From Pseudophaeomoniella oleicola (Eukaryota > Ascomycota > Eurotiomycetes > Phaeomoniellales > Phaeomoniellaceae), in assembly GCA_003868215.1 (NCBI GenBank), contig QWDQ01000027.1, positions 124,001 through 188,000 of the forward strand: 64,000 bases of DNA, given 5' to 3'. A model generated the notes under the pieces. That model was not told the DNA's origin. It searched no databases and saw only the letters and a list, made by a program, of their open reading frames with translations. The stretch's first letter is position 1, and each line of letters opens with the position of its first letter. A program made the position numbers and the translations under genes. Of the stretch, positions 33,484-43,851 are shown one piece after another.

Positions 33484-34799
33484 TAGGCATTCAATGATTC
33501 CATGATCAACATCTCAACGACGTCAAAAAATGGCATGAAACATAGGGACGGCAAGGCCTTCTACAAATAGACATGCGAGGACCGTATATAAACATCCTGG
33601 GCCGGTACCCAAACCACGTGTGCATGTGCATCTGGGATTTCCCAGAGTAGTATATCCAGTCTTAGCAAATAGTAAATCTGCACGTTAGGTATTACTACAA
33701 TCGACATGAATCATGGCTTCCAGTAAATGTGAGGCGTTGCATATCATCTCGAGACCAGAGCATACCAAAGCATATCAAAGCATATCAGGCCAAAACAAAT
33801 AATCATTAATCAATCAGTCTTGACTTTTTCTGGGCTCCGAGGGGTCGGCCCGTCTCCAACGAACTATTCTTTCATCATTAAGATTCGAATCTTTGACGAC
33901 ATTGGGTCATTTGGGGCATTGTGCATGAACCCCAGAACCCTCGAGCGCTAGAAACCCAATCTACCATCATTTTCCAGAGACCAGAAAGTGTCGAGCTCCA
34001 GATGGTCGCAGGTCCGACGTATGATAGCGTATGATGGCCGGTGATGTACAGCGCCGGTGTTTTTGAAATGTACATGGTACGCAGAGTGGGATGCGAACAC
34101 GGTCCAAACTTGGGGTCACGTTGGGCAGCCATGCATTCCTCGGACTCGCCCTGCATTTTCGTTCGCTCCGGGGCAGATTGTACCACAAAACTAAGCCTCT
34201 CCCCCCTCCAAAGACTGTGACGACAAAGACTGTGACGATGGCCGAGCGTGTCCAAATGACTTCCTGCATGTTCCGATATCTCTATCCAACCAGGAGCGTC
34301 TTGCGGCAACTACCCGATGTTCTCTATACCCGATTCTACCGAGCAATGCTTCCATACATCAGCCATGCGACGTCTACGTGGTCCAATCGAATCGTGCGCC
34401 GTCTCAGATCACTACTCGCAGATCGCGACATATCTCATAGGTTGCTTCGTCTCGACTCGCCCTTGTGAGCACGGCTGTACTGCTGCTACAATTTCCCTTA
34501 ATTGCAGCAAATGAGACCTTCTGTTCCCTACAGTTTCTGTTCTTGACTCCGTGGCTTGGGCTCTCTGTCTTCCACTGGATGAAGTCTGCGTGACTGATTC
34601 TGCTTGGCTGTCTCCCTTGCAGTCCGATTTGCATAGCCGTTCAATTACCTTTCGTTGCTCTGTGACCGTGTCTATTGCATTCTGTCATCCTTCATACGTA
34701 AGATGGGAAAAAGACATAAGAAAGGCCCACAGAGGAATATCTCCCTGGACTCTTCTGCTTTCTCCTTCCCGATTGATACCCACAAAGATCTCAACAAAG
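33484..34799. other. apc1 3' flank and promoter of the acidic-protein gene
   Basis: 1.3 kb with no supported gene. Just after apc1 there is a TATA-like gtatataaac at about 33586. Repeated cataccaaagcatatcaaagcatatcag words occur at 33758-33790. Frames at 33878-34468 on both strands overlap without domain content. A long CT-rich leader seems to precede ATG 34800. Confidence 0.45.
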
Positions 34800-37700
34800 A
34801 TGAGTTCGAGATTCAATTACTCGTATGCAAACCCCCCAGTCTTTCATTATCAAGTCTGGGACAGGGATTCTCTTAAGTTTTCAAAAGTTCCAATCATCCG
34901 TGAACCTGTGAAGTCGCCGATTATCGATGAAGATGCTGATATTGATTACTGGAAGGGGGTGGCCTCTTCCGACGACAACGATAACGAGGACGCTCAAGGG
35001 GATGCCGCCGTATCAGCCGAGGCACCGGAATCTGCAGATGCACCTGCTGGTACACTCTCCTGGTTCTTCAAAGTACCTGTTCGTACTAATCAGATACGTG
35101 AAGATACCATCCCGCCTGAAGAGCCAGATCAACCAGCCGAAGAACCAAAGGCAGAGCCAGAGACCAAAGAGGCCAGTGCTGACACAGAGCAACCTGATGG
35201 TGAGACGGCACAGGCGGAATCAGTAGAAGGTAAGTATCGGTTCTGTCTAGCTCATTGCTGAAACTAACCAGACCTTGCAGCTGCTGCTACAGATGCAGCC
35301 GGTGACAATGCTCCAGAGGAGCCGATAACGGAGGATGCCTCAATAGGGGATGCACCCAACAATGAGAATGGCGGCGAGGAGAAAGGCCCTGAGAACAAGG
35401 AACCTGAAGAAGCTGCCCAGGAAGCAACACAGGATGAAGCTCCCGCTACAGATCCTGGTCAAGAAGACGCAACAGAACCCGAGGCACAAGCAGAGGCTAG
35501 TGAAGAACAGAAGCCAACCACAGAAGAACAAGAAGCAACTACAGTCGAAGAGGGTATGCTAAGCAAACACCCTGCGTACACGTACCATGGCTAACGCAAA
35601 CCCAACAGATACCCCACCTGAGAACGAAGTACCACCACCAGCTCCAGACCCCCCTGGCACCGAAATGGAAGAAAGGCCAGGAAGAGTTGCAGGCTTGAGG
35701 GAAAAGTTCGAGCCAGCTGAGTCGAATAAAGCGAAGAGGAAGAAGAAGAAAGCTAAGAAGAAGGCAAAAGATGCATTGCCAGCAGAGCAGGCGTCTGGAG
35801 CGGCCGTAGAGTCACAGCAGCAAGATGGGGACTCAGGGACGACTGACGCTAACGCCTCGGATGCACCAGCACCTGCAGATGAAGCAGCTACTCCAGCCGA
35901 AGGTGAAGGGCCTAAAGAGGAGGATAATCAAGAACTTGAACCCTCGGCGGAGACTTCTGCCGTCGAGGTGGACGCGAAAGACGATGCTACCGATGCATCA
36001 CCTCCATCCACAGAGGATGTTGCAGACGCCAATCCACAGCCTTCCAGTGAAGAAAATACAGAACAAGACACGAAACCAGAAGATGTAGCTGATGAAGCGG
36101 ATGAGCTTAAGGTAGGCATTTCTGTTCTTTCACTTTCCCGATGGCACACCTGCTGACAACGTACATGAGCAGGACAGTGAACAGACCCCCCAAGATGACA
36201 GTGCCGCTCCAAAAGAGGATGGCGCTGCTACGGAGGATGACAAACCCGCGGACACCGAACAGATGGAAGCTGAAGCAACCGTGGAAGAGAGTCCTGCGGA
36301 TCCAGAGGCCACACAGGCAGATGGGGAAATAGCGGAAGCCGAACCGTCAACCGAAGGTGATCAGGAGCCGGTGAACGACGAGGTTACGGAAACAAAAGAT
36401 GAAACGGAGCCAACGGATGCAGCTGAAAGTACTCCTCCTGCAGCCGAAGAGGCATCGCCGCCGAACGAAGATGCTCCCCCGGAAGTGACAGAAGAAGTAT
36501 CAGCTTCTGCCGAAACTGCAGAGGAATCACCCGAGGAGACTTCGACAGCTGAGCCAGCCGCTGAAGCCGATGCTGGAGATGGCACTCCTGAAGAAGCTAC
36601 AGCTACTGAAGAAGCCAAGGAGGATGAGAACCCTGAGGGAGAAAGTGCAGACAATGCAGAGGAGGCACCGAAAGACGGGGGTGAGGTTCCACCGGCGGAC
36701 ACTGAAGCCTCATCAGAGGAGGTTGCGAACGAAGAAGCGCAGCCGCCAGCAGACGATTGCCCAGCTCCTGCTGAAGCTGAAGCAGAAGCAGAAGCAGAAC
36801 AAGAGGAGAAGGCTGATGCTGAGGCTGAGGCGCCTAAGGAAGGGGACGATACCCCACCTACTGATGATGCGCAACCGGAAGGCGAGAAGACTGCAGAAGA
36901 GCCGCCTGCGGACGAACCAGCTACCGAAGAAATAACGGCAATGGAAGAAGCTCCAGTTCAAGCGCCTCCCGCGGAAGAAACTCCTGCTGAAGAACCATCT
37001 GTCGAAGAACCTCCCGCTTCCGATGAGCCTCCAGCTGAACTTGCTGCTGAAGCTGCTGAAGAGACGCCAGCTGAGGAAGCTCCGGCTGAAGAAGCGGCTG
37101 CCGAAGAATCTACTCCTGAAGCTACCGAAGAGGCGCCGGCTGAAGAGCCTTCTACCGAAGAAGCTGCTCCTGAAGCTGCTGAAGAAGCTCCTACTGAAGA
37201 GGCCCCTGGTGAAGAACCACCCGCTAAGGAACCCGCCGAGGAACCCGCCGAGGAAGCTACTGAAGAACCTGCTGCTGAAGTTGCCGAAGACCCTGCTCCA
37301 GCAACTGAAGAGACACCTGCAGCAGAGGAAGCTCCCGCTGAAGAAGCTCCCGCCGAAGAACCAACTCCTGCGGTGGAAGATAACAACGACGTTGCCGTGG
37401 AAGAAGAACATGGTGACCTTCCTACAACTCCAACTGCTGCAGGTGAAGATCGGCCAATTCGCCATCACCTCCACCGCCGAGATTCCTCTCGTGAGCGACG
37501 TAACTCGTCCTCTCATCGTCCTAACATCAGAGTCAAGCTCGGCCCAAGTGGCGACCGGATGCTTGAACGACACAAGTCCGACAGAGGCCTTCTGACCAAC
37601 ACAATTGCTGCCGCCATTGCCAATGAGAAAGAGAAACACGGCGGCTCAGTCTATGCAGGTAGTAGTTACGGAGACGGTGATCGCGAAAGACGACGCAGGC

Positions 37701-38146
37701 ATCGACATCGACCAGAAACCGAACAATCTGCTGCGACTGCGCCTGTCGACGAGGTAGATGACTCTCCAGTTCCGCCTCTCACCGAACGACCCACAGCACA
37801 CCGCCACCGCCGCCGAACCTCCCAAGCCATACCACCCTCCAGCTCCGGTTCCGGCTCTGTAAGCCCCAAACTATCCCGCCGATCTACCACGATGGCCGAC
37901 ACCAACGCCAACTATTCCGCCGCCGAAGGCGAATCCTCAAGCTCCGGTCGAAGACGGCATTACCACCACCGATCATCGCGTCGTGAAGACGGTGACCGAG
38001 ACAGAGACAAGGAGAGACGGTACAAAGACAGCAAGAAGGAGCGGCTCAAGGAGAGCGAGAGGCCTTCGGGAGGACCCCGGAGGAGATCGAACAGTTTCTC
38101 GGGCGGTCTTCTGGGATTCATCGCTGTCGTTTCGGGGAAAGCTTGA
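34800..38146 (+). CDS. Large acidic Ala/Glu/Pro-rich protein of unknown function
   Basis: Four exons (34800-35229, 35281-35553, 35609-36111, 36173-38146; introns of 51, 55 and 61 nt) give 1059 aa. I do not recognise a family. The first ~60 residues look conserved in type ([19 protein letters not shown], then DADIDYWKG). A middle basic patch [17 protein letters not shown] sits near residue 275. Residues ~380-850 are an extreme Glu/Ala/Pro/Thr region with degenerate EEAPAEE-type repeats, probably disordered. The C-terminal ~230 residues switch to basic: [20 protein letters not shown], a possible short domain [24 protein letters not shown], then Arg/Asp/Lys-rich tracts, ending in a hydrophobic [12 protein letters not shown] tail. 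There is no signal peptide. The polyampholyte layout (acidic middle, basic ends) suggests a scaffold or chromatin/cortex protein, but that is inference. Confidence 0.82.
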
Positions 38147-39056
38147 TCGTTCTTTCGCCCCCTTCCATACCCTGCAGGCAGCGTGGTAGACGCATGACCG
38201 ATCCACGGAGAAGGAGAAGAGTCTGATAAGCACACCACGATGGATTGACGGGATTTCGTCATCTAACCCCCATCCACCCATCCATCCATCAACCCTTCCT
38301 TCATTTCATCTTCTTTTCTTTCCTTGTCTCATTTGATTGATTTTAGCGAGCGATTATATTTAGCCCCGGGGGGGGGGGGGGTTCCCCTGCAATTTTTGTT
38401 GGTTTTTTTAAATGGGATGGACCACAGGATGGAATAGGCTAGGACAGGACAGGACAGGACAAGATGTATACAGGCAACACAAGCAACAGCACACGATAAC
38501 AGCAACACCAGATGTTACAAACGGGAATTTTTCTTAACGGGGGTAATCTAATTTACTTTGTTTTATTTGCGGGTTTTTCGAATGAGTAGGTAGTTGGGAA
38601 GGGAAGGAGAGAGATGGATGGGGGAGACACGTTTGATGTATGTATGTATGTAATATTTTATGTGCCTTTTTTTTCCCTTGGTTTTTTATATTCATGTATG
38701 GTGGTGATGGTGGTTAATATTATTAGTATTATTTTCGTATTTCCTTTTCATGTTACCATTTGATGCTTGATTGGACGATGACGGGGGGGGTTGATTTCTT
38801 TTTTTTGAAGTGGTATTAATTAATATAACATGTTATTGAAATGACTACAAATCTTTTATATATTTTGTTTCGTTCTGGGAATTTGGTTCACTCCATCCAA
38901 ACAAAGAAGACCTTTTCTATTTTTATATGCAATGCAGAATGACTGTACAAGTATATATATATCTATATTTCTCTCTTCATCTCTCTCTTTCTTCAACGAC
39001 GAAACCATTCCATCTCCAATCCCATTTACCGTCCACCCCTCCTCTCTCGCTCCAAC
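38147..39056. other. Convergent 3' spacer with homopolymers
   Basis: Between the acidic-protein gene (+) and the decarboxylase (-). It contains a C4G14 tract at 38364-38381, four aggac units at 38441-38460, several T-runs of 6-9, and tgtatgtatgtatg near 38638. It must hold the two poly(A) sites. No gene seen. Confidence 0.5.
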
Positions 39057-40739
39057 TCAGCCTCCCGTCTCCGCAACAACAACCTCCCTCCCAACCTCGC
39101 ACAGCCGCTCGACCAATCTCTCGACCGTCGCCCGCCTCGTGTGCACATTGATGACGACGCGGAAGAATTTGCCCATCCAGGCTTGGTGGTCGAGAGGGGG
39201 GGCGTAGTCGATCATGAAGCCGAGCGGGTGCAGGCGTTGGGCGATTGTGGTTGTTATGGAGGAGTTGAGGGTGGAGGATGAGGAGGAGTCGGGGTGGTGG
39301 AGCATTCGTTTCCCGGGGGCGTAGTAGAAGCAGACTTGTAGGCAGGGAGGTGGGTTTTCGCTTACGAGTATTAAGTTGGGGTTTGCCTCGACGAGGGCGG
39401 CGAAATGAGCTGCTACGGTGTGGGCGTTCGTGATCATGTTTTCATATCCATCTGTACCGTAGTATTGCCAGGAGAGAAATAGCTTTAGGCTGTCACCCCT
39501 TCGGCCGCATTGGAGAGTCAGGTCGGCTTGGTCAATCGGTTCTTCCCATTCACCGTCACCGCCGGCGTCGTTGTGAAAGAGATAGGCTGCCGGAAGGGTG
39601 TTGGCAGCATGGAAGCGCTGTAGATCTTTCGCGAGAAGGAATGAACATGTTACTGGAACAGCCATCATTTTATGCGGGTTGACGGTGATCGAGTCGGCAA
39701 GTTCGGAACCACGGAGTCGATGCTTCAGGGTGGGAGAGAAAATGAAGGGACCACCCCAGCTGGCGTCGATGTGGAACCAGACGCCGTGCTTTTTGCAGAT
39801 CGAGGCAATTTCGGTGAAAGGATCGAATGAGCCGAGGACAGTCGAACCTGCGGTCGCATTCACATAGAAGGGTGTTTGACCAGCAGCTTTGGACGTACTG
39901 ATTAGTTTATCTAAGGCGCTTGGTTTTATTTGACCAGTGGTAGGGTCGACGGGTACGGTGACAACGGAAGCGGAGCCAAACCCACATGCTTGGGCAGCTT
40001 TCTCAATGGAGTAGTGAGCATGAGCAGAGGTGAAAAGGACCAAAGAGAGGCCATTGTGATGGTTGCCATGTACCTTGGTCTCCGGGTATAAGGTATTTCG
40101 AGCGATAACTATTGAGGTCATATTGCTGGCTGAACCCCCTTGACAGTTTATGCCCCCGGACCGTGGACCGTCAAGGCCGAATAAGAGAGCGAGCTCTTTC
40201 GCAACATGCTTCTCAATCAGGGTTAGGACGGGTGATACTTGATATACATGGAGATTGGTATTGAGAGCAGAGAGTATTAGATCCGCAGCCAGTCCAGGCG
40301 CATTGGTTGCACCATAAAGCTTGTCTAGGAAACCAGGAGCAAAAGTATTGACAGAGTACTTGAGTATTGAATCCAATGATTGCAAGATTCCTTGACTGCC
40401 CGATCCGCTTGATGGGAGTCTGAGTTGCAATATCTCCCGAAGTTCGGCTGCTGAACGCGTATCTACCAAAGGCGAAGGACGGTCCGTCTCGGCTTTGCTC
40501 TCGTGAAACTGGATCTCATCATCGGCAGCTGCGATAAACGAAAGTAATTGATCTTGGACGGATGTGAGTAACTACGAAAAGATTAGTTGGTTACGTTTGT
40601 CTTGAATTTGATTGCTTTCATGGCCGTTTACTATATTCCTCAACATTAACTGCATACTTACATTTCGGACTTCTTCTGCCCTTGACCCGGAACCGTCAGT
40701 GGGTGCAAAACCAGGCTTTTGGAAACCATTGGACGCCAT
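39057..40739 (-). CDS. PLP-dependent group II decarboxylase (GAD/CSAD-like)
   Basis: Two exons, 40662-40739 and 39057-40571 (90-nt intron, GTAAGT...CGTAG), give 530 aa starting MASNGFQKPGF. Group II pyridoxal-dependent decarboxylase marks: the PLP-stacking His in SAHAHYSIEKAA (about 212), NATAGSTVLGSFDPF, the Asp of HIDASWGG (about 295) that pairs with the pyridine nitrogen, and the Schiff-base Lys in VNPHKMMAVPVTCS (about 327). The NPHKMM block is shared by animal glutamate and cysteine-sulfinate decarboxylases and differs from the bacterial-type GAD of yeast. Substrate could be glutamate, aspartate, cysteine sulfinate or diaminobutyrate; this cannot be decided from the sequence. No targeting signal, so cytosolic. 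Confidence 0.9.
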
Positions 40740-41073
40740 AGGCGTGATCTAATAGCTGCAAATGATTCTGACCACGAAAACAACGCAACTGAACGACACC
40801 ATCGCCATAACGTCAGGCAATCCGTCACCTCAGCGAGATGCACCGATGCCGCAATAACTTTTTCTGCCATATTTGACCGCCTAGATGTCGTCATGTGGGG
40901 CACTACCTGGACGCTCTCCTTAAACGCTCTCCTTAAACGCTCTCCTTAAACGCTCTCTCTAAACACTCTCCCTAAAAACTCTCCTTGAACACTCTCCCTG
41001 AACACTCTCCCTGAACTACCCATCGTACTGAGTCAGGGCATCGACTCCTCTGGGAGTTCCCAATTAGGTGTGC
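40740..41073 (-). promoter_or_regulatory. Decarboxylase upstream region with minisatellite
   Basis: 334 bp between the decarboxylase start and the nop9 stop, both on the minus strand. It must contain the decarboxylase promoter and the nop9 3' end, and a third of it is a tandem repeat. Confidence 0.5.
40912..41015. repeat. 13-bp minisatellite, eight copies
   Basis: Eight head-to-tail units of cgctctccttaaa. The first three are identical; the others differ at one to four positions, with variants such as cactctccctgaa, and divergence grows toward the nop9 side. It lies 173-276 bp upstream of the decarboxylase ATG. Confidence 0.93.
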
Positions 41074-43110
41074 TCAGGCACTTGCTGACACAGTAGACGG
41101 TCCTGGATTGGACGAATTTCCCTGTGTCTTTGTCTGTGCCAACTTCGCTGCATGCCGTGCTCTGGCTAGTTCAATGCCTGACTTCTTTGTATTGGCGGGA
41201 GTGTCCTCCTGCTCATTGTCCTTTCCTTTTGCACGAGCCTGCCATTCTGCTTTTCGCCGGAGAAAGGTATCCATCAACCAATTTCGCCACACCACTCTCC
41301 CATAACGAGAATCACGTAGTTCCGCTTCGTGCGACTGGAGTTCCCGTGCAACGCGCTCTTTCATGAAGTGCAAGTCGGAAGTTCCGTCCCACAGAGCATC
41401 AACCACATGGGAGCCGCTCACATCGGTTGCGAGGTCGACGATGTGATCAAGTAAGAGTGGTATGAACTGCCGTCTAAACGATGTTGGTGACGCAGATGGC
41501 TGCAAAGCGACTTGAATCACACGAGAGGCTGAAGGCTCTACTGCAAGCTGTAGTAGCTGCGTTCCAGATAGAGCCAGCAGCGAAGTATGGAGGAAACTAT
41601 TAAGTGTCTCAGCCTGCAAGATAGCCTGTGCCAGTAATGAACCGTGTAAATCAACCTTAGACTTCGAGCCTTCGGCCGAGTCCGTGTCCAAATTGGCTTT
41701 CAACATTTTCAGCAGACGGTCGGTCGGTTCAACTCCGTATGCCTTCTCCATGGCAGGTAGTAGCGGCTTCATATCAATCTGGCGGACCTGACCTCGTTCG
41801 ATGAGCGTCTTCACAAGAGCGACCCGGTTTCTTTCCAGCAACTCTGGTATATCTTGGACGAGTCTCTCCTGCACATTGGCAATTTCATCCTTGCCCAATC
41901 TTTGGATGATCCGCATCGCAACATACGACGCGATGTCGTTCTTCGCCAAAATGGCCATCCTCTCTTTCCATAGATTCTTATACAACTTCTTGAAGACTTT
42001 ACCCGATGCGTTCTGTACGATGATCTCCATCAGACGGGATCCGGAAGGATCGTAGAGTAACCCTTGAGCAAATTTGGCACTATCGGAGCCTTCCTCAAAA
42101 GAGTCTTCAGGAAATAGGCGTTTGAATACGGAGTTCTCATCCTTAATATTGAGTTCTGCGACTCCGTTCAGCTCAAGCCGTATTATGACTTGTAAGACCG
42201 GATTGCCGGTTGGATGGGTTGCTAGTGCTCTCAAGTATGTCGTGTTCAGAGAAGCCGTAGCGCTGGAGATCATTTGCTTCAAAGCCAGGGTGAAACTAGC
42301 CGGTAACTCCCTTTTGGCACTCTGGGCCTCAGGCGGCGGCTCAGCAACCGATGAAACCTCTATCTTCTCCTTCTTCCGGCTGGAGATTACATGGTCTGTG
42401 GACCCCTGATCCAGCGGCTCCCCAGATAGTACGATGAGTAGGACACGAATGGTGTGGGAAGCAAATCTCTCTGTCAAAAGATACCCTAGATTGTCCGACA
42501 GATCTTTAACCGCTCCGATAAAAAGCTCCTCAAAAGTGGGAGCCTGACTACCATCCTCGGATTGCTGCTTGCGGATCTTTTCTTTTGGGTCCAAGTATCG
42601 CGCGGATTGAACGAAAAGCGTCTCGCAGCAATGACTGGCAAATCTGTGCTGCACCAAATGGAGGAACTGTGAGCTGAATTTGGCGAATAGAGCTCGCAAT
42701 TGAGCAGGATTCGAGACAAGAATAAGTCGCTCTAAAAATCTTGAGCATGACTGACTGCATGCAATCTTCAATTCCTTGCCGTTTGACTCCCTGTAGACTG
42801 CGTCGATAAATGCCTCCCGCTCCTCAGCATCCGCGAAATCATTCAACTCAAGTTTCGAATTGATGCTCGAATAATACTCCTGCTCTTCTTCGTCGAGCAA
42901 GCCATAGAAGACTGCTTCCAACGGGTCCGCTTTCTCATGGAACCCAATAAAATCATTGCCTGCATCGCCTTCGACAACGAAGTTATCGTCCGCATGCTGG
43001 ATTTCGGGTTCGTTTGACTTTTGACGTTTCAATGGTGATTCGTTTACGTCTTCCTCTCTCTTGCGTTTCTTCTCCTCTCGCCGCCCGCGTTTCTTCTGCT
43101 CCTTAGGCAT
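41074..43110 (-). CDS. nop9: Nucleolar protein 9 (Pumilio-repeat, small-subunit rRNA processing)
   Basis: A single exon of 678 aa from the ATG at 43110. The frame stays open upstream, but MPKEQKKRGRREEKKRKRE is the typical basic nucleolar start. Next comes NDFIGFHEKADPLEAVFYGLLDEEEQEYY, characteristic of Nop9. Then follow Pumilio-type alpha repeats (CSRFLERLILVSNPAQLRAL, HRFASHCCETLFVQSAR, LLTERFASHTIRVLL, DPSGSRLMEIIVQNASGKVF, ASYVAMRIIQRLGKDE, ATDVSGSHVVDALWDGT). Nop9 binds pre-rRNA near site D and is required for 40S subunit maturation. A Lys/Ala-rich tail ends the protein. Length agrees with ascomycete orthologues. Confidence 0.95.
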   Translation of the reverse strand: MPKEQKKRGRREEKKRKREEDVNESPLKRQKSNEPEIQHADDNFVVEGDAGNDFIGFHEKADPLEAVFYGLLDEEEQEYYSSINSKLELNDFADAEEREAFIDAVYRESNGKELKIACSQSCSRFLERLILVSNPAQLRALFAKFSSQFLHLVQHRFASHCCETLFVQSARYLDPKEKIRKQQSEDGSQAPTFEELFIGAVKDLSDNLGYLLTERFASHTIRVLLIVLSGEPLDQGSTDHVISSRKKEKIEVSSVAEPPPEAQSAKRELPASFTLALKQMISSATASLNTTYLRALATHPTGNPVLQVIIRLELNGVAELNIKDENSVFKRLFPEDSFEEGSDSAKFAQGLLYDPSGSRLMEIIVQNASGKVFKKLYKNLWKERMAILAKNDIASYVAMRIIQRLGKDEIANVQERLVQDIPELLERNRVALVKTLIERGQVRQIDMKPLLPAMEKAYGVEPTDRLLKMLKANLDTDSAEGSKSKVDLHGSLLAQAILQAETLNSFLHTSLLALSGTQLLQLAVEPSASRVIQVALQPSASPTSFRRQFIPLLLDHIVDLATDVSGSHVVDALWDGTSDLHFMKERVARELQSHEAELRDSRYGRVVWRNWLMDTFLRRKAEWQARAKGKDNEQEDTPANTKKSGIELARARHAAKLAQTKTQGNSSNPGPSTVSASA

Positions 43111-43851
43111 TTCGCTTACTTTAATTCCACGATCAAAGATTGGACGTAAGCACGGTGAGTGGGGATAGCTGCAGGTTTTCTGTCGGGTCGGGAAATTTGG
43201 AACTTGAGATATGAAGATTCCCTGGTGGAAGAGTAGACTCGTCAAAGATGTGTTACTACGTATTTCGAGGTCGTTGATAAATTATTTTGGGCGTAGGTGG
43301 ATCACAAAGTCCTTTGGCCAATCGAGACGAGGCAAAATAAGAATAAAAATAAGATAAGATAAAAATAATTATTTTATCACTTCTCCACATTTCTGCTCTC
43401 CGATTATCTTCACGTTGCTGCATTTGCTGCCTTTGCTCATTCACCTCCACGTCCACTATTATCCGTACAGATTAGCTTCAAGATATGATTCGCCCTCGAC
43501 GTTCTTGGACAAATTGTTGTCCATTATGAGATTGTAGAATAAATTCGTAGACATAATGTCTTCATCATAAATTGACCAGCTACCTACTGTATCGTATACT
43601 AAACTAGAACACTGCAGGTAACACCTGGCTGTGCAGAGGACTCCCGCGTCATGATGTTAACACTGCATAACGATATTCAAAACCTCATTAGAAGGATTCC
43701 GCCCATGTTTCCATCAATGCTTCCATAACGCCGTCAACCTAACAAGCTTAGCTTCACGCTGTGGTCATTACCTGGTAGCGTACTCCCACCCTACTTCTAG
43801 GGCTCCAGAAGCAACTCTCAACGTTCCCAGATGATATGTTCCCAACGAGAG
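43111..43851. other. nop9 promoter and 3' flank of the Whi5-like gene
   Basis: 741 bp; both neighbours are on the minus strand. The AT-rich, A-tracted stretch at 43335-43380 (aataagaataaaaataagataag) could be core promoter or leader of nop9. No supported gene. Confidence 0.5.

Noticed and set aside
32619-33554. 311-codon minus-strand frame over the end of apc1
   Set aside because: It is antisense to a well-supported coding region, with composition that follows from apc1 codons and no domain content.
36361-37639. Long minus-strand Ser/Ala- and Phe/Ser-rich frames opposite the acidic protein
   Set aside because: They are mirror images of the Glu/Ala/Pro codon repeats on the plus strand, with no starts, splice sites or domains of their own.
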